A stretch of DNA of 64,000 nucleotides, from positions 1-64,000 of the forward strand of contig OY970177.1 in assembly GCA_963707975.1 (NCBI GenBank). Direction: 5' to 3'. The notes under the pieces are model-generated. The model searched no databases. It worked only from the letters and a program-made list of their open reading frames with translations, and was not told the origin of the DNA. Below, piece after piece: positions 28,333 to 36,860 of the stretch. The stretch's first letter is position 1; every line of letters starts with the position of its first letter. This DNA is from CAVVXX01 sp963707975. GTDB taxonomy: Bacteria; Pseudomonadota; Alphaproteobacteria; Micropepsales; Micropepsaceae. The position numbers and the translations under genes are program-made.

Positions 28333-29820
28333 ATGGCATCGTTTTTCGATTATCTGCAATTTCAGGCGCGTTCGCAGCCGGCATATCCCGCCATCATTCA
28401 TCCGAAGGGCGTGGTGGGATACGAGACGCTGGTGCGGAATTCCCTTGCCGCGGCCTGCCAGCTTGCCGCCCAGGGGCTGAAGCCGGACGACATTGTTCTG
28501 TTGCGCCTGGCCAATCCAGAACTTCATTGCAGCGTTCTCATCGGCGCCATGCTGGCGGGCATCACCACGGTGTCCGGCGGCGAAGCCGAAACCACACTGG
28601 CCGACAATCTGAAAATCGACGCCACGCTCACAGATATCCCATTCGAAAACAATGGCAAGCAGCGCGTTATCTCCGTAACTCCTGCCTGGCTGAAGCCTGC
28701 GCAGCGCAACAACCCCGTGACGCAGTTTCGCGCGGGCGGCGAAAATATCGTGCGCGTCATTTGTACTTCGGGAACGACGGGCGAGCGCAAGGCCATTCCT
28801 TTCACCGAACAGCAATTGCTTCAGCGTGTCTGGATCCAAATTGCCGGCTTGCGCCCCAACACCGGCCAGAGCCGCAGTTACAGCGCGATGAACCTGACGG
28901 GCGGCGCGTCCTTCTCCAACATGATGCTTATCTTCATGACCGGCGGCACGTTGCTCTATGGCTGGATGCAAATGCAGATTCCGAACTTCGTGCCGCTATA
29001 CGCGGTGGACCGGATGCTGATGTCGACCGGCCACTTAATCGCGCTGCTGCCGCGCCTGCGCGCGAAGAACATCAACCTGCCGAGCCTCAAGAGCGTGGTC
29101 GTGGGGGGCAGCCGCGTTTCACCGCAGCTCGCCGAACGAGCGCGCGCGGAAATCTGCCGAAACATTATCTGCCTGTACGGCTCGACCGAGGTCGGCGTTG
29201 TCGCTACCGCACCTGCGGAAACCATCATCAGGCATCCTTCCGCGGTCGGCTACGTCGTGCCCGGCGTGCGCGTGGAAGCGGTGGATGAAAACGGCAAGGT
29301 GCTCGGCGCGGACGAAGAAGGTATCCTTCGCATTCAGGTTCCGGGCTCGCCCGGCCGTTATCTCAATGACGCCGAAGCAAGCAAGGCGGCGTTCCGCGAG
29401 GGCTGGTTTTATCCCGGCGACCTCGGTCGGATCTCGGAAGACGGTCTGCTGTTCTGCGTCGGACGACAGTCGGAACGGCTGAACGCCGGCGGCGTCAAGG
29501 TGGCGCCCCATGTCGTCGAGGACGTCGTGCGCACGCAGCAGGGCGTCCTCGATGCGGCAGCTTTCGAACTGGTCAACGAGTTGGGCTCAGGCGAGATCGC
29601 CGTGGCCATCGTCACCGACGGCACGGCGGACAGGACGGCAGTCAGGAAATATTGCGTATCGCATTTGGGACAGCGCGCGCCCAGACATTTTATGGTGGTC
29701 AAGAACATCCCTCGCAACGAAAACGGCAAGATCGACCGAGCCGCATTGCAGCAGATGGCGAAGAATTCCCTCAGCCGCAAAGCACAGGGCGCGAGCGAGA
29801 ACCAGGTCGCGCGAACCTAG
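28333..29820 (+). CDS. Acyl-/aryl-CoA synthetase-like AMP-binding enzyme
   Basis: ANL-superfamily adenylating enzyme of 495 aa from ATG 28333. The phosphate loop is CTSGTTGERKAIPFT; YGSTEVG is the aromatic/ATP motif, GWFYPGDLGRI contains the ribose-binding Asp, and the C-terminal hinge GRQSERLNAGGVKV and catalytic-Lys region NENGKIDR are present. It activates a carboxylic acid as acyl-AMP for transfer to CoA or a carrier. No carrier domain, PKS or NRPS lies nearby. It follows the BBE oxidoreductase by 108 bp and may act with it. The stop codon overlaps the convergent folA stop in the palindrome CTAG. Confidence 0.85.
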   Translation: MASFFDYLQFQARSQPAYPAIIHPKGVVGYETLVRNSLAAACQLAAQGLKPDDIVLLRLANPELHCSVLIGAMLAGITTVSGGEAETTLADNLKIDATLTDIPFENNGKQRVISVTPAWLKPAQRNNPVTQFRAGGENIVRVICTSGTTGERKAIPFTEQQLLQRVWIQIAGLRPNTGQSRSYSAMNLTGGASFSNMMLIFMTGGTLLYGWMQMQIPNFVPLYAVDRMLMSTGHLIALLPRLRAKNINLPSLKSVVVGGSRVSPQLAERARAEICRNIICLYGSTEVGVVATAPAETIIRHPSAVGYVVPGVRVEAVDENGKVLGADEEGILRIQVPGSPGRYLNDAEASKAAFREGWFYPGDLGRISEDGLLFCVGRQSERLNAGGVKVAPHVVEDVVRTQQGVLDAAAFELVNELGSGEIAVAIVTDGTADRTAVRKYCVSHLGQRAPRHFMVVKNIPRNENGKIDRAALQQMAKNSLSRKAQGASENQVART

Positions 29821-30317
29821 CCCCGGCGGCGTTCCAATGTGAGGAAGCTGTAGGCAAGACCCGCTTCTGTACTGTGCGGGCCGTCGCAGGCGGTTTCGTC
29901 AAATACGCGCCTGTCGATCAGCGGCATGCGCGCATCGCCTTCATAATCGCGCTCGATGGCGGTGAGATAGACGCGTGTGGCAAACGGCAGCGCAGCCGCA
30001 AAAATCGCCTCGCCGCCGATGACCATGATCTCATCGGGCTTTGTGGCGCGCGCTTTCGCCAGCGCTTCGTCGAACGAGTGCGCGACTATCGCGCCGCCGG
30101 CGCGAAAATTGCGGTCACGCGTTACGACGATATTGGCGCGGCCAGGAAGCGGCTTCTTCGGCAGGCTCTGCCACGTCTTGCGGCCCATGATGATGGGCTT
30201 GCCCATGGTGATTGCCTTGAAGTGCTTGAGGTCTTGGGACAGGTACCAGGGCAACTTGCCGTGCGCGCCGATCACACCGTTACGCGACACCGCGACGACG
30301 ACGGAAACGTCGCTCAT
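29817..30317 (-). CDS. folA: Dihydrofolate reductase
   Basis: NADPH-dependent reduction of dihydrofolate to tetrahydrofolate, 166 aa. Motifs include VVAVSRNGVIGAHGKLPW with the substrate-binding region, the cofactor motif IIMGRKTWQSLPKKPLPGR, and VIGGEAIFAAALP. The start overlaps the upstream GNAT stop by ATGA. Its substrate is produced by ThyA, whose gene lies 1.4 kb away and is separated by an rcnB-like gene on the other strand and a terminator, so the two are not one operon here. Confidence 0.95.
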   Translation of the reverse strand: MSDVSVVVAVSRNGVIGAHGKLPWYLSQDLKHFKAITMGKPIIMGRKTWQSLPKKPLPGRANIVVTRDRNFRAGGAIVAHSFDEALAKARATKPDEIMVIGGEAIFAAALPFATRVYLTAIERDYEGDARMPLIDRRVFDETACDGPHSTEAGLAYSFLTLERRRG

Positions 30318-30796
30318 TGCGCAGCCAGATTTTTCAGGGCATCGCCCGTCAGCCGGAAAGTGATCCAGTCCGGCAGCGGCACAGCACCTAGTGATTTATA
30401 GAAATCAATGGAGGGCTTGTTCCAGTTCAGCACTGACCATTCGAAGCGCGCGCAGTTCTTCGCAACCGCGCGCTTGGCAAGATGCGCAAGCAAAGCCTTG
30501 CCGAGCCCACGCCGACGAAATTGTGGACGCACGAAAAGGTCTTCGAGATAAATTCCGTGACGGCCGCGAAAGGTGGAGAAATTGTAAAACCATAATGCGA
30601 AAGCGGCGGTCGCGCCCTCCCACTCGGCGATGTCGCAGAACACGCGCGGACTGGGCCCGAACAGCGCGCGTTCGACGTCGGTTTCCCTCGCATCGACGTC
30701 GCCGAGCAGCCGTTCATACTTGGCCAGTTCGCGGATGAACGAGAGGAGCTGATCGATGTCGCTAGGCTCCGCTGCGCGAATCCGTATGGCCGTCAT
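30314..30796 (-). CDS. GNAT N-acetyltransferase (diamine-acetyltransferase-like)
   Basis: A 160-aa GNAT-fold protein. The N terminus IRIRAAEPSDIDQLLSFIRE with LAKYERL is typical of the spermidine/diamine acetyltransferase-like branch. The acetyl-CoA loop is FRRRGLGKALLAHLAKRA, preceded by IYLEDLFVRPQ, and the C-terminal motif is SVLNWNKPSIDFYKSLGA. The substrate cannot be assigned from sequence. It is coupled to folA by a 4-nt overlap. Confidence 0.88.
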   Translation of the reverse strand: MTAIRIRAAEPSDIDQLLSFIRELAKYERLLGDVDARETDVERALFGPSPRVFCDIAEWEGATAAFALWFYNFSTFRGRHGIYLEDLFVRPQFRRRGLGKALLAHLAKRAVAKNCARFEWSVLNWNKPSIDFYKSLGAVPLPDWITFRLTGDALKNLAAQ

Positions 30797-30915
30797 ATTC
30801 TCTGTCCGCTCAAGAGCTTGCTGGCCTCCAACATAGGTAGGCTACAACTGTTCGTAAACGGAGTAGAACGAAGAGCCGAATCTGTGCTTTAGTCGCGGCG
30901 AGACGGAGGGAACCT

Positions 30916-31671
30916 ATGAAAACATTTCTAATCTCAGCGGCTGTGGCGGCCCTCATTCTGACGGCATCCACGGCTTTCGCAGCAGCCGACGAGCCTCATT
31001 CCAAAGGCAACAATTCCAGTCACGCTACAGGCCAACAGCAGGAAAAGCCGCCGAAAGGCAACACCGGCGGAACTGGCACCGGAAAGGGCAATGGCCAAAC
31101 CGGGCAAACCCGCAATTTGAACGCCACTGGCGGCGGCAGGTCGGGTGGCATGCCAAGCACCTCGTCGGGCCACCACCACAATGCCACTGGCGGCATGATG
31201 CAGGGGAACACTTCTGGCGGAAACGCCCCGAGCGGCAATACGTCCGGCCGCAATTTGTCGGGCCGAAATGGCCAGCAAGGCCAGTCGCAGAACGGCAAAG
31301 GGTCCAATGGAAATGGACAGCAGGGCCAGCCGGCGGGCAGCAAGGGCCAAGGCGGGAATGCGTGGGGCCATCATGGCAGCCTGAGCGCCGCCATGAATCT
31401 TCGCCACTTTCACAAGAATATGCGGGCGACGCGCCGCTTCCGCATTGGCTCCTATCACGGGCCGCACGGCTATCACTATCGCCGCTGGGCGTATGGTATG
31501 TTCCTGCCTGAGATCTATTTCGCGCAGGATTACTGGATCAGCGACTATGAAGACTACGATCTGGATGATCCGCCCGATGGTTATGTCTGGGTGCGCTACG
31601 GACCAGACGCGCTTCTGCTCGACGAAGACACTGGCGAAATCGTCGAAGTCGAGTACGGCGTGTTCTACTGA
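30916..31671 (+). CDS. Secreted Gly/Asn-rich protein with RcnB-like C-terminal domain
   Basis: A 251-aa exported protein: signal peptide about 1-23 (ending TAFAA), then about 130 residues of low-complexity Gly/Asn/Gln/Ser sequence with repeated GN-type blocks (GGTGTGKGNGQTGQ, GRNLSGRNGQQGQ) and several His. The folded C-terminal part has RRWAYGMFLPEIYF, YWISDYEDYDLDDPPDGYVW and VDE-type acidic ending. The tail resembles the RcnB family of periplasmic proteins linked to nickel/cobalt homeostasis; metal involvement is inferred. Single gene with terminator downstream at 31695-31725. Confidence 0.75.
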   Translation: MKTFLISAAVAALILTASTAFAAADEPHSKGNNSSHATGQQQEKPPKGNTGGTGTGKGNGQTGQTRNLNATGGGRSGGMPSTSSGHHHNATGGMMQGNTSGGNAPSGNTSGRNLSGRNGQQGQSQNGKGSNGNGQQGQPAGSKGQGGNAWGHHGSLSAAMNLRHFHKNMRATRRFRIGSYHGPHGYHYRRWAYGMFLPEIYFAQDYWISDYEDYDLDDPPDGYVWVRYGPDALLLDEDTGEIVEVEYGVFY

Positions 31672-31694
31672 TCGCTCAATCGATCTAATGAAGG

Positions 31695-31725
31695 AAAAGC
31701 CCCGGAAGCAATTCCGGGGCTTTTT
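31695..31725. terminator. Bidirectional rho-independent terminator between the rcnB-like gene and thyA
   Basis: Perfect 13-bp stem (31695-31707 with 31712-31724), loop GCAA, with A-rich left and T-rich right flanks, so it can act in both directions. The thyA stop codon (31725-31727) touches its right edge and the rcnB-like stop is 24 bp to the left. Confidence 0.92.
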
Positions 31726-32519
31726 CATACCGCCACTTTCGCCTTGATGTGCGGGTGGGCCTGGTAGTTTTCCAGCGTGAAATCCTCGAAGGTGAAGCCA
31801 AAAATATCTTTCACGTCTGGATTCAATTTCATCGTGGGTAATGGATAAGGCTTGCGTGCCAGCTGCTCGCGCGCCTGTTCGAGATGATTGAGATAAAGAT
31901 GCGCGTCGCCGAAGGTGTGGATGAACTCGCCGGGCTTAAGTTCCGTCACCTGCGCCATCATCATAGTGAGCAGCGCGTAAGAGGCGATGTTGAACGGCAC
32001 GCCCAGAAAAATATCCGCCGAGCGCTGATAAAGCTGGCAGCATAGTTTCCCGTTTGCGACATAGAACTGGAACAGGCAATGGCAGGGCGGCAGCGCCATC
32101 TTTTCGATTTCGGCCGGATTCCAGGCGCTGACGATGAGCCGGCGCGAATCCGGATTGCGCTTGATCTCGTTCACCACCTAGCCAATCTGGTCGATTGCCT
32201 GGCCATCGGCAGCCGGCCATGAACGCCATTGCTGGCCATAGACGGGGCCCAGCTCGCCCTCTTCATTCGCCCATTCGTCCCAGATATTCACGCCGCGTTC
32301 TTGCAGCCAGCGCACATTGGTGTCGCCGCGCAGGAACCACAGCAGCTCATAGACTATGGATTTAACGTGCAGCTTCTTTGTAGTGACCAGAGGGAAGCCG
32401 TCCGCCAGGTCGAAGCGCATCTGATGGCCGAACACCGAAAGCGTGCCGGTGCCGGTGCGGTCGCGCTTTTCCACGCCCGTCTCCAGCACGCGTTCCATTA
32501 GGTCGAGATATTGACGCAT
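31725..32519 (-). pseudogene. thyA: Thymidylate synthase with an in-frame amber codon at position 114
   Basis: Methylates dUMP to dTMP using methylenetetrahydrofolate. From ATG 32519 the frame (MRQYLDLMERVLETGVEKRD, YGQQWRSWPAADGQAIDQIG) meets TAG at 32178-32180 and continues in the same frame (VVNEIKRNPDSRRLIVSAWN, catalytic PPCHC with Cys146, DAHLYLNHLEQA) to TGA. Total length 264 codons and the Cys146 position equal those of E. coli ThyA, so nothing is missing but one sense codon; Lys, Glu or Gln is expected there by one base change. Either a true nonsense mutation (needing ThyX or thymidine uptake), suppression, or a base-call error. Confidence 0.9.
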
Positions 32520-32974
32520 TACCCAGCCTCGCGGCCCATATCATGGTGCGATTCGACACGCCTTCAATTCTTTACTGTTCATCACTATATTACCCGTGTC
32601 GGGCAACCGACTATGGCGATAAACGGCCTCGTAATAAGCGGCCCGGACCCGGGGGCGGTACCCGGCGCCTCCACCACAACCCCGCGAAAGCGCAAGCCAC
32701 GCGGCGGGGTTCTGTGGGGGCGAAACAGGATCGACGGACGTGTAAAGGTGGTTCTTTCGCCCGGTATGGTTCCGCCGTTATCGGGCTAATCGTATAGGTG
32801 CCAACGATAACGAAATGGCCCTCGCTGCCTAAATAGGTAAGCGCAGCCCGGGGAGAGCTGGGCAACAGAATCTCCCCACTTCCTTCCCTTGTGCATTCAG
32901 CTCTCCCCGGGTTGATTGATTCTTGGGTCGAGCTGGGCAACGGAATCTCTCAACCTAATTCTTCCGGTATCCTC
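32520..32974. other. Intergenic region upstream of thyA with a long palindrome
   Basis: 455 bp without a convincing gene; several short frames on both strands lack any recognisable feature. The left part should hold the thyA promoter. The right part contains the 32847-32911 palindrome and a related direct repeat, GAGCTGGGCAACRGAATCTC, at about 32855-32874 and 32929-32948. Confidence 0.55.
32847..32911. repeat. Perfect 14-bp inverted repeat, REP-like intergenic element
   Basis: CCCGGGGAGAGCTG at 32847-32860 is exactly mirrored at 32898-32911, with 37 nt between. The general style (purine-rich arm of 'GGGGAGAG' type) resembles the palindromic element at 36861-36992. It could fold as a large hairpin; whether it is a mobile repeat needs genome-wide comparison. 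Confidence 0.6.
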
Positions 32975-33295
32975 GTGACCCCAGCCGAATACAAACGCCT
33001 CGCGCTGTCTTTTCCCGAAACGATCGAAAGCGCGCATATGGGTCACCCCGATTTCCGCGTGAAGGGCAAAATTTTCGCGACACTGTGGCCAAAACAAAAA
33101 CGCGGCGTGGTGATGCTCACGCCTGACCAGCAGGAATTGCTGGTCGGAGCGGAACCAAAAATCTTCGAGCCCGTGGCTGGCGGCTGGGGAAAGCGGGGAT
33201 CAACCTACGTGCATCTTGAGCATGCCGACAAGGCAACGGTGAAGAGCGCGCTACAGATGGCGTGGCGCAACAAAGCGCCAACATCCCTGCTCTGA
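32975..33295 (+). CDS. MmcQ/YjbR family protein
   Basis: A protein of about 106 aa with YjbR-fold landmarks: TPAEYKRLALSFPETIESAH near the start, HPDFRVKGKIFATLWPKQ, and a C-terminal GWGKRGSTYVHLEHADKATV. The family adopts a DNA-binding-like (CyaY-like) fold, but no biochemical role is established. GTG 32975 is chosen because family similarity begins there; in-frame codons upstream run into repeat DNA and lack similarity. The ribosome site is weak, so the start is uncertain. Confidence 0.78.
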   Translation: MTPAEYKRLALSFPETIESAHMGHPDFRVKGKIFATLWPKQKRGVVMLTPDQQELLVGAEPKIFEPVAGGWGKRGSTYVHLEHADKATVKSALQMAWRNKAPTSLL

Positions 33296-33312
33296 TTGTC
33301 ATTCCAGGCCTA

Positions 33313-33418
33313 GCCCCCCGCGCGCTTCGCGCCCACATCCCCCAATGGGGCTCGATGAATGCCACTCATACTCCCCCTCTGGGGGACTGTCCGCGGAACG
33401 CGGACTGAGGGGCGGCGG
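33313..33418. repeat. Intergenic palindromic repeat, CCCCCACTGGGGG family, copy 1
   Basis: C-tract/G-tract rich element containing GCGCGCTTCGCGC, CATCCCCCAATGGGG, CTCCCCCTCTGGGGGACTGT and GCGGACTGAGGGG. The same succession recurs at 41651-41759. It lies between the YjbR gene stop and the MFS gene stop and could act as a transcript-end structure. Confidence 0.7.
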
Positions 33419-34852
33419 CTATTTAATCTCGGCGAACTCCTGCGGGCGTAAATGCCCGGTCCAATGCGCAAGCGCCGCACAGACGATGCAGCCGGCGCCG
33501 CCAAAAGCGACAGCCAACTGCACATTATATTTGTCGGAGAGCCAGCCAATGAGGAGCGAACCCCAGGGCAACATGCCAAGAAACGCGAGGCTGTAGAACG
33601 ACAGCACGCGCCCGCGCATGTGCTCCTGGGAGATGTGCTGGATGAGCGCGTTGGTGCTTGCCCCTTGCAGCATCAGCGAGAACGCGGTGGGCACCACCAG
33701 CACCAGCGACAGCCAGTAAATGTGTGACTGGGAGAACAGGATCAGACCGAAACCGAACAGCGCCGCGGCAACCACCGGCATGAAGGCCACCAGCCTGTCG
33801 GGAATGACGGACACCACATACGCACCCATCAGTGCGCCTACGCCGATGCACGCCATCAGGAAGCCCAGCCCTTCCGAACCCTGATACAACACGTCGCGAG
33901 CGAACACGGGCATCAGCGAAAGATAGGGCCCGCCGAAGAACGACGCTGCGCCGATTAGGAGCAGCACGGTGCGGATTTGCGGATGCGCGCGGACATAATG
34001 GAAGCCGAGCTTCATATCCTTCCAGGGCGTTTCGTGACTGTGGCGTTGACGTTTCGCGACCTGCATCAGCAGCAGTGATGCCAACACAGCGCCATAACTG
34101 ACGGCGTTGAAGGCAAAGCACACGCCCTCGCCCGCCAGAGCGACCAGCAGGCCAGCGATGCTCGGGCCTATCACGCGCGCGATATTGAACATGATGGAAT
34201 TGAGCGCGATGGCCGGACGCAGATCCTCGCGCCCCACCATTTCGAAGATGAAGGCCTGGCGCGTGGGCACATCAATCGCATTGACAATGCCCAGCAACAG
34301 CGACAGCACGATAACTTCCCAGACATTGATCACACCTGCGAAGGTCAGCGCCGCGAGCACCGTGGCTTGCACCATCGAGCCGCCTTGGGTGAACAAAAGT
34401 ACCGTGCGCTTGTCGAGACGGTCGGCAACGGCACCGCCGAACGGCGACCCAAAGAACAATGGAATTTGTCCGGCGAAGGCGGCGACGCCCAGCAGCAGGG
34501 GCGAACCGGTGAGATCGTAGACGAGCCAGCCCTGCGCCACGCTTTGCATCCAAGAACCGACCAGCGACACCAGCATGCCCACGAAGTACAGCCGGTAATT
34601 GCGGTGGCGGAAAACGCGAAAGACATGCACGGCGCGCCGGCGGCCCTTTTCGGGCGCAAGCATGGCCGGCGGCGCGGCCGGAGTAATGGCGGGCGTCTTG
34701 CTCGCCGCTGTTTCGGATTCGGAGAGAACGTCGGTGGAGGAATTGGTACTAGACGCGGGCGGCATACGTGAAAGGTGAATCTTTCTGCCACCATAAAGCG
34801 CCGGTTCGGGCCCATCCGCAAGCGCACCCAGAACACATAAATCGTCATTCAT
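33419..34852 (-). CDS. MFS transporter (MFS_3/EntS-like exporter)
   Basis: Major facilitator of 477 aa (448 aa if the ATG at 34765 is used). After a polar Ser/Ala-rich N terminus come about 12 hydrophobic segments. The family signatures are FRHRNYRLYFVGMLVSLVGSW, GWLVYDLTGSPLLLG, the loop GGAVADRLDKR (MFS motif A) and DVPTRQAFIFEMVGREDL. This branch includes enterobactin-type and drug exporters; the substrate is unknown. It is divergent from sspB with a 61-bp gap. The long N-terminal extension (residues 1-70) is not typical, so the shorter start is plausible. Confidence 0.85.
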   Translation of the reverse strand: MNDDLCVLGALADGPEPALYGGRKIHLSRMPPASSTNSSTDVLSESETAASKTPAITPAAPPAMLAPEKGRRRAVHVFRVFRHRNYRLYFVGMLVSLVGSWMQSVAQGWLVYDLTGSPLLLGVAAFAGQIPLFFGSPFGGAVADRLDKRTVLLFTQGGSMVQATVLAALTFAGVINVWEVIVLSLLLGIVNAIDVPTRQAFIFEMVGREDLRPAIALNSIMFNIARVIGPSIAGLLVALAGEGVCFAFNAVSYGAVLASLLLMQVAKRQRHSHETPWKDMKLGFHYVRAHPQIRTVLLLIGAASFFGGPYLSLMPVFARDVLYQGSEGLGFLMACIGVGALMGAYVVSVIPDRLVAFMPVVAAALFGFGLILFSQSHIYWLSLVLVVPTAFSLMLQGASTNALIQHISQEHMRGRVLSFYSLAFLGMLPWGSLLIGWLSDKYNVQLAVAFGGAGCIVCAALAHWTGHLRPQEFAEIK

Positions 34853-34913
34853 GAAACATTTGGTACGCTAGCCACGTGATTGACTTGGGTGCGGCCCCGT
34901 TTACTCTTGGCCC

Positions 34914-35402
34914 ATGGCCAAGGATTTCATTGGGTATGAGCAGCTTACCGACGCCGCGCTGCGTTCCGTGGTGCGCGAGGCGTTGCACAAGGTGGAGAAG
35001 CAGGGCCTGGTCGGCGGCCACCATTTTTTCATCACCTTCAAGACGCATTTTCCCGGCGTCGAACTGCCCGATTTCCTGCGCACGCAATATCCCGAAGAAA
35101 TCACCATCGTTCTGCAGCACAAATTCTGGGGTCTGAAGGCGGGCGATGACGCTTTCGAGGTCAGCCTCACCTTCCAGAAAGTGCCGGCCAGCATTCGCGT
35201 GCCTTATGCCGCGCTGACGGGCTTTGCCGATCCGGCCGCGCAGTTCGGGCTGCAATTCGGGGGCAATCTTGGCGCGCAACAGGCCAAGGAAACGATCAGA
35301 ATACCCAAAGCACCCGAAGCCAAGCCCGAGCCGCCCGCCCAACCTAAGCCCGACGAAGACGAGCCCCAGGTGGTCAGCCTCGACAAGTTCCGCAAGAAGT
35401 GA
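34914..35402 (+). CDS. sspB: SspB, ClpXP adaptor protein
   Basis: A 162-aa adaptor that delivers ssrA-tagged and other substrates to ClpXP. The substrate-binding domain (about 1-115) has the alphaproteobacterial form: DFIGYEQLTDAALRSVVREA, HHFFITFKTHFPGVELPDFL and LQHKFWGLKAGDDAFEVSL. A flexible Pro/Glu/Lys-rich linker follows. The ClpX-tethering tail PQVVSLDKFRKK is at the extreme C terminus, as expected. It is followed by fumC after 48 bp, an arrangement seen in other alphaproteobacteria. Confidence 0.93.
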   Translation: MAKDFIGYEQLTDAALRSVVREALHKVEKQGLVGGHHFFITFKTHFPGVELPDFLRTQYPEEITIVLQHKFWGLKAGDDAFEVSLTFQKVPASIRVPYAALTGFADPAAQFGLQFGGNLGAQQAKETIRIPKAPEAKPEPPAQPKPDEDEPQVVSLDKFRKK

Positions 35403-35450
35403 CGGCGTGCGCTACACTGCGTGCGACCTGCGAATCGAATCTGTGGCCCC

Positions 35451-36845
35451 ATGAGCAAGACCCGCACCGAAACCGATTCCTTCGGCCCCATAGAGGTGCC
35501 AGCCGACAAATATTGGGGCGCGGTGACGGAACGCAGCCTCGAGAATTTCAAGATCGGCGGGCACCGCATTCCGTTGCCGGTGATCCATGCCTTCGGTGTA
35601 ATCAAGCGCGCGGCCGCGCTGGTGAACATGTCGCTGGGCCTGCTCGACCCGAAACTGGGCCATGCGATTGCCGATGCGGCGCAGGAAGTAATCGAAGGCA
35701 AGCTCGATGACAATTTCCCACTGGTCGTGTGGCAGACGGGCTCGGGCACGCAGACCAACATGAATGCGAACGAGGTGATCGCCAACCGCGCCATCGAGAT
35801 GCTGGGTGGCGTGATCGGCTCCAAAAAGCCGGTGCACCCCAACGATCACGTCAACCTTGGGCAATCGTCGAACGATTCCTTCCCCACCGCGATGCACATT
35901 TCGGCGGTAATGGAAATTCATGCGCGGCTGCTGCCGGCGCTCAAGCATCTGCACGCGGCGCTGGATAAGAAGGCGAAAGCGTGGGCAGGCATCATCAAGA
36001 ACGGCCGCACGCATTTGCAAGATGCGACGCCTGTGACACTCGGACAGGAATTTTCGGGTTACGCGCAGCAGATCGCCAATGGCATCGCGCGGGTGGATGG
36101 CGCGCTGCCCCCGCTTTATCAATTGGCGCAGGGCGGCACGGCCGTCGGCACTGGGCTCAACACGCACCCGGAATTCGCCGAGCGCTTTGCCAAGGAAGCG
36201 GCGAAGATCACCAAGCTACCCCTCGTTTCTGCGCCGAATAAGTTCGAAGCCATGGCCGCGCACGACGCGGTGGTCGAAATGTCGGGGGTGCTGAACACGC
36301 TTGCGGTTTCGCTGTTCAAGATAGCGAACGACATCCGCCTGATGGGCTCCGGCCCGCGTTCGGGAATCGGCGAGCTGATGCTGCCGGAGAACGAGCCCGG
36401 TTCTTCGATCATGCCGGGCAAGGTCAATCCCACCCAGTGCGAGGCGCTGACCATGGTGTGCTGTCAGGTGATGGGCAACAACATCACCATCACCATCGCG
36501 GGCTCCCGCGGCGATTTCGAACTCAACGTGTTCAAGCCGGTGCTGATCTTCAATCTGCTGGAATCAATACGGCTGATAAGCGATGCCTGCGTCAGCTTCA
36601 CCGACAAATGCGTCGTTGGCATCGAGCCCAACCGCAAGCGCATCGCCGAGTTGATGGAACATTCGCTGATGCTGGTGACGGCGCTGGCGCCCAAGATCGG
36701 TTACGACGCGGCGGCCAAGATCGCCAAGACCGCGCACAAGAACGGCACCACGCTGAAGGAAGAAGCGGTGAAATCCGGTTTGGTGACGGCCGCAGAGTTC
36801 GACAAACTCGTCCGCCCCGAAGACATGATCCATCCGAAAGCATGA
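35451..36845 (+). CDS. fumC: Class II fumarate hydratase
   Basis: Iron-independent fumarase, fumarate to L-malate in the TCA cycle, 464 aa. Landmarks are TETDSFGPIEVPADKYWGA, the substrate-binding TGSGTQTNMNANEV, HVNLGQSSNDSFPTAMHI (active-site region), NGRTHLQDATPV and the superfamily signature GSSIMPGKVNPTQCE with the catalytic Ser. ATG 35451 is used; ten upstream codons in frame are not conserved. The gene is complete. Confidence 0.96.
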   Translation: MSKTRTETDSFGPIEVPADKYWGAVTERSLENFKIGGHRIPLPVIHAFGVIKRAAALVNMSLGLLDPKLGHAIADAAQEVIEGKLDDNFPLVVWQTGSGTQTNMNANEVIANRAIEMLGGVIGSKKPVHPNDHVNLGQSSNDSFPTAMHISAVMEIHARLLPALKHLHAALDKKAKAWAGIIKNGRTHLQDATPVTLGQEFSGYAQQIANGIARVDGALPPLYQLAQGGTAVGTGLNTHPEFAERFAKEAAKITKLPLVSAPNKFEAMAAHDAVVEMSGVLNTLAVSLFKIANDIRLMGSGPRSGIGELMLPENEPGSSIMPGKVNPTQCEALTMVCCQVMGNNITITIAGSRGDFELNVFKPVLIFNLLESIRLISDACVSFTDKCVVGIEPNRKRIAELMEHSLMLVTALAPKIGYDAAAKIAKTAHKNGTTLKEEAVKSGLVTAAEFDKLVRPEDMIHPKA

Positions 36846-36860
36846 ACGGCTATCTTTTAT

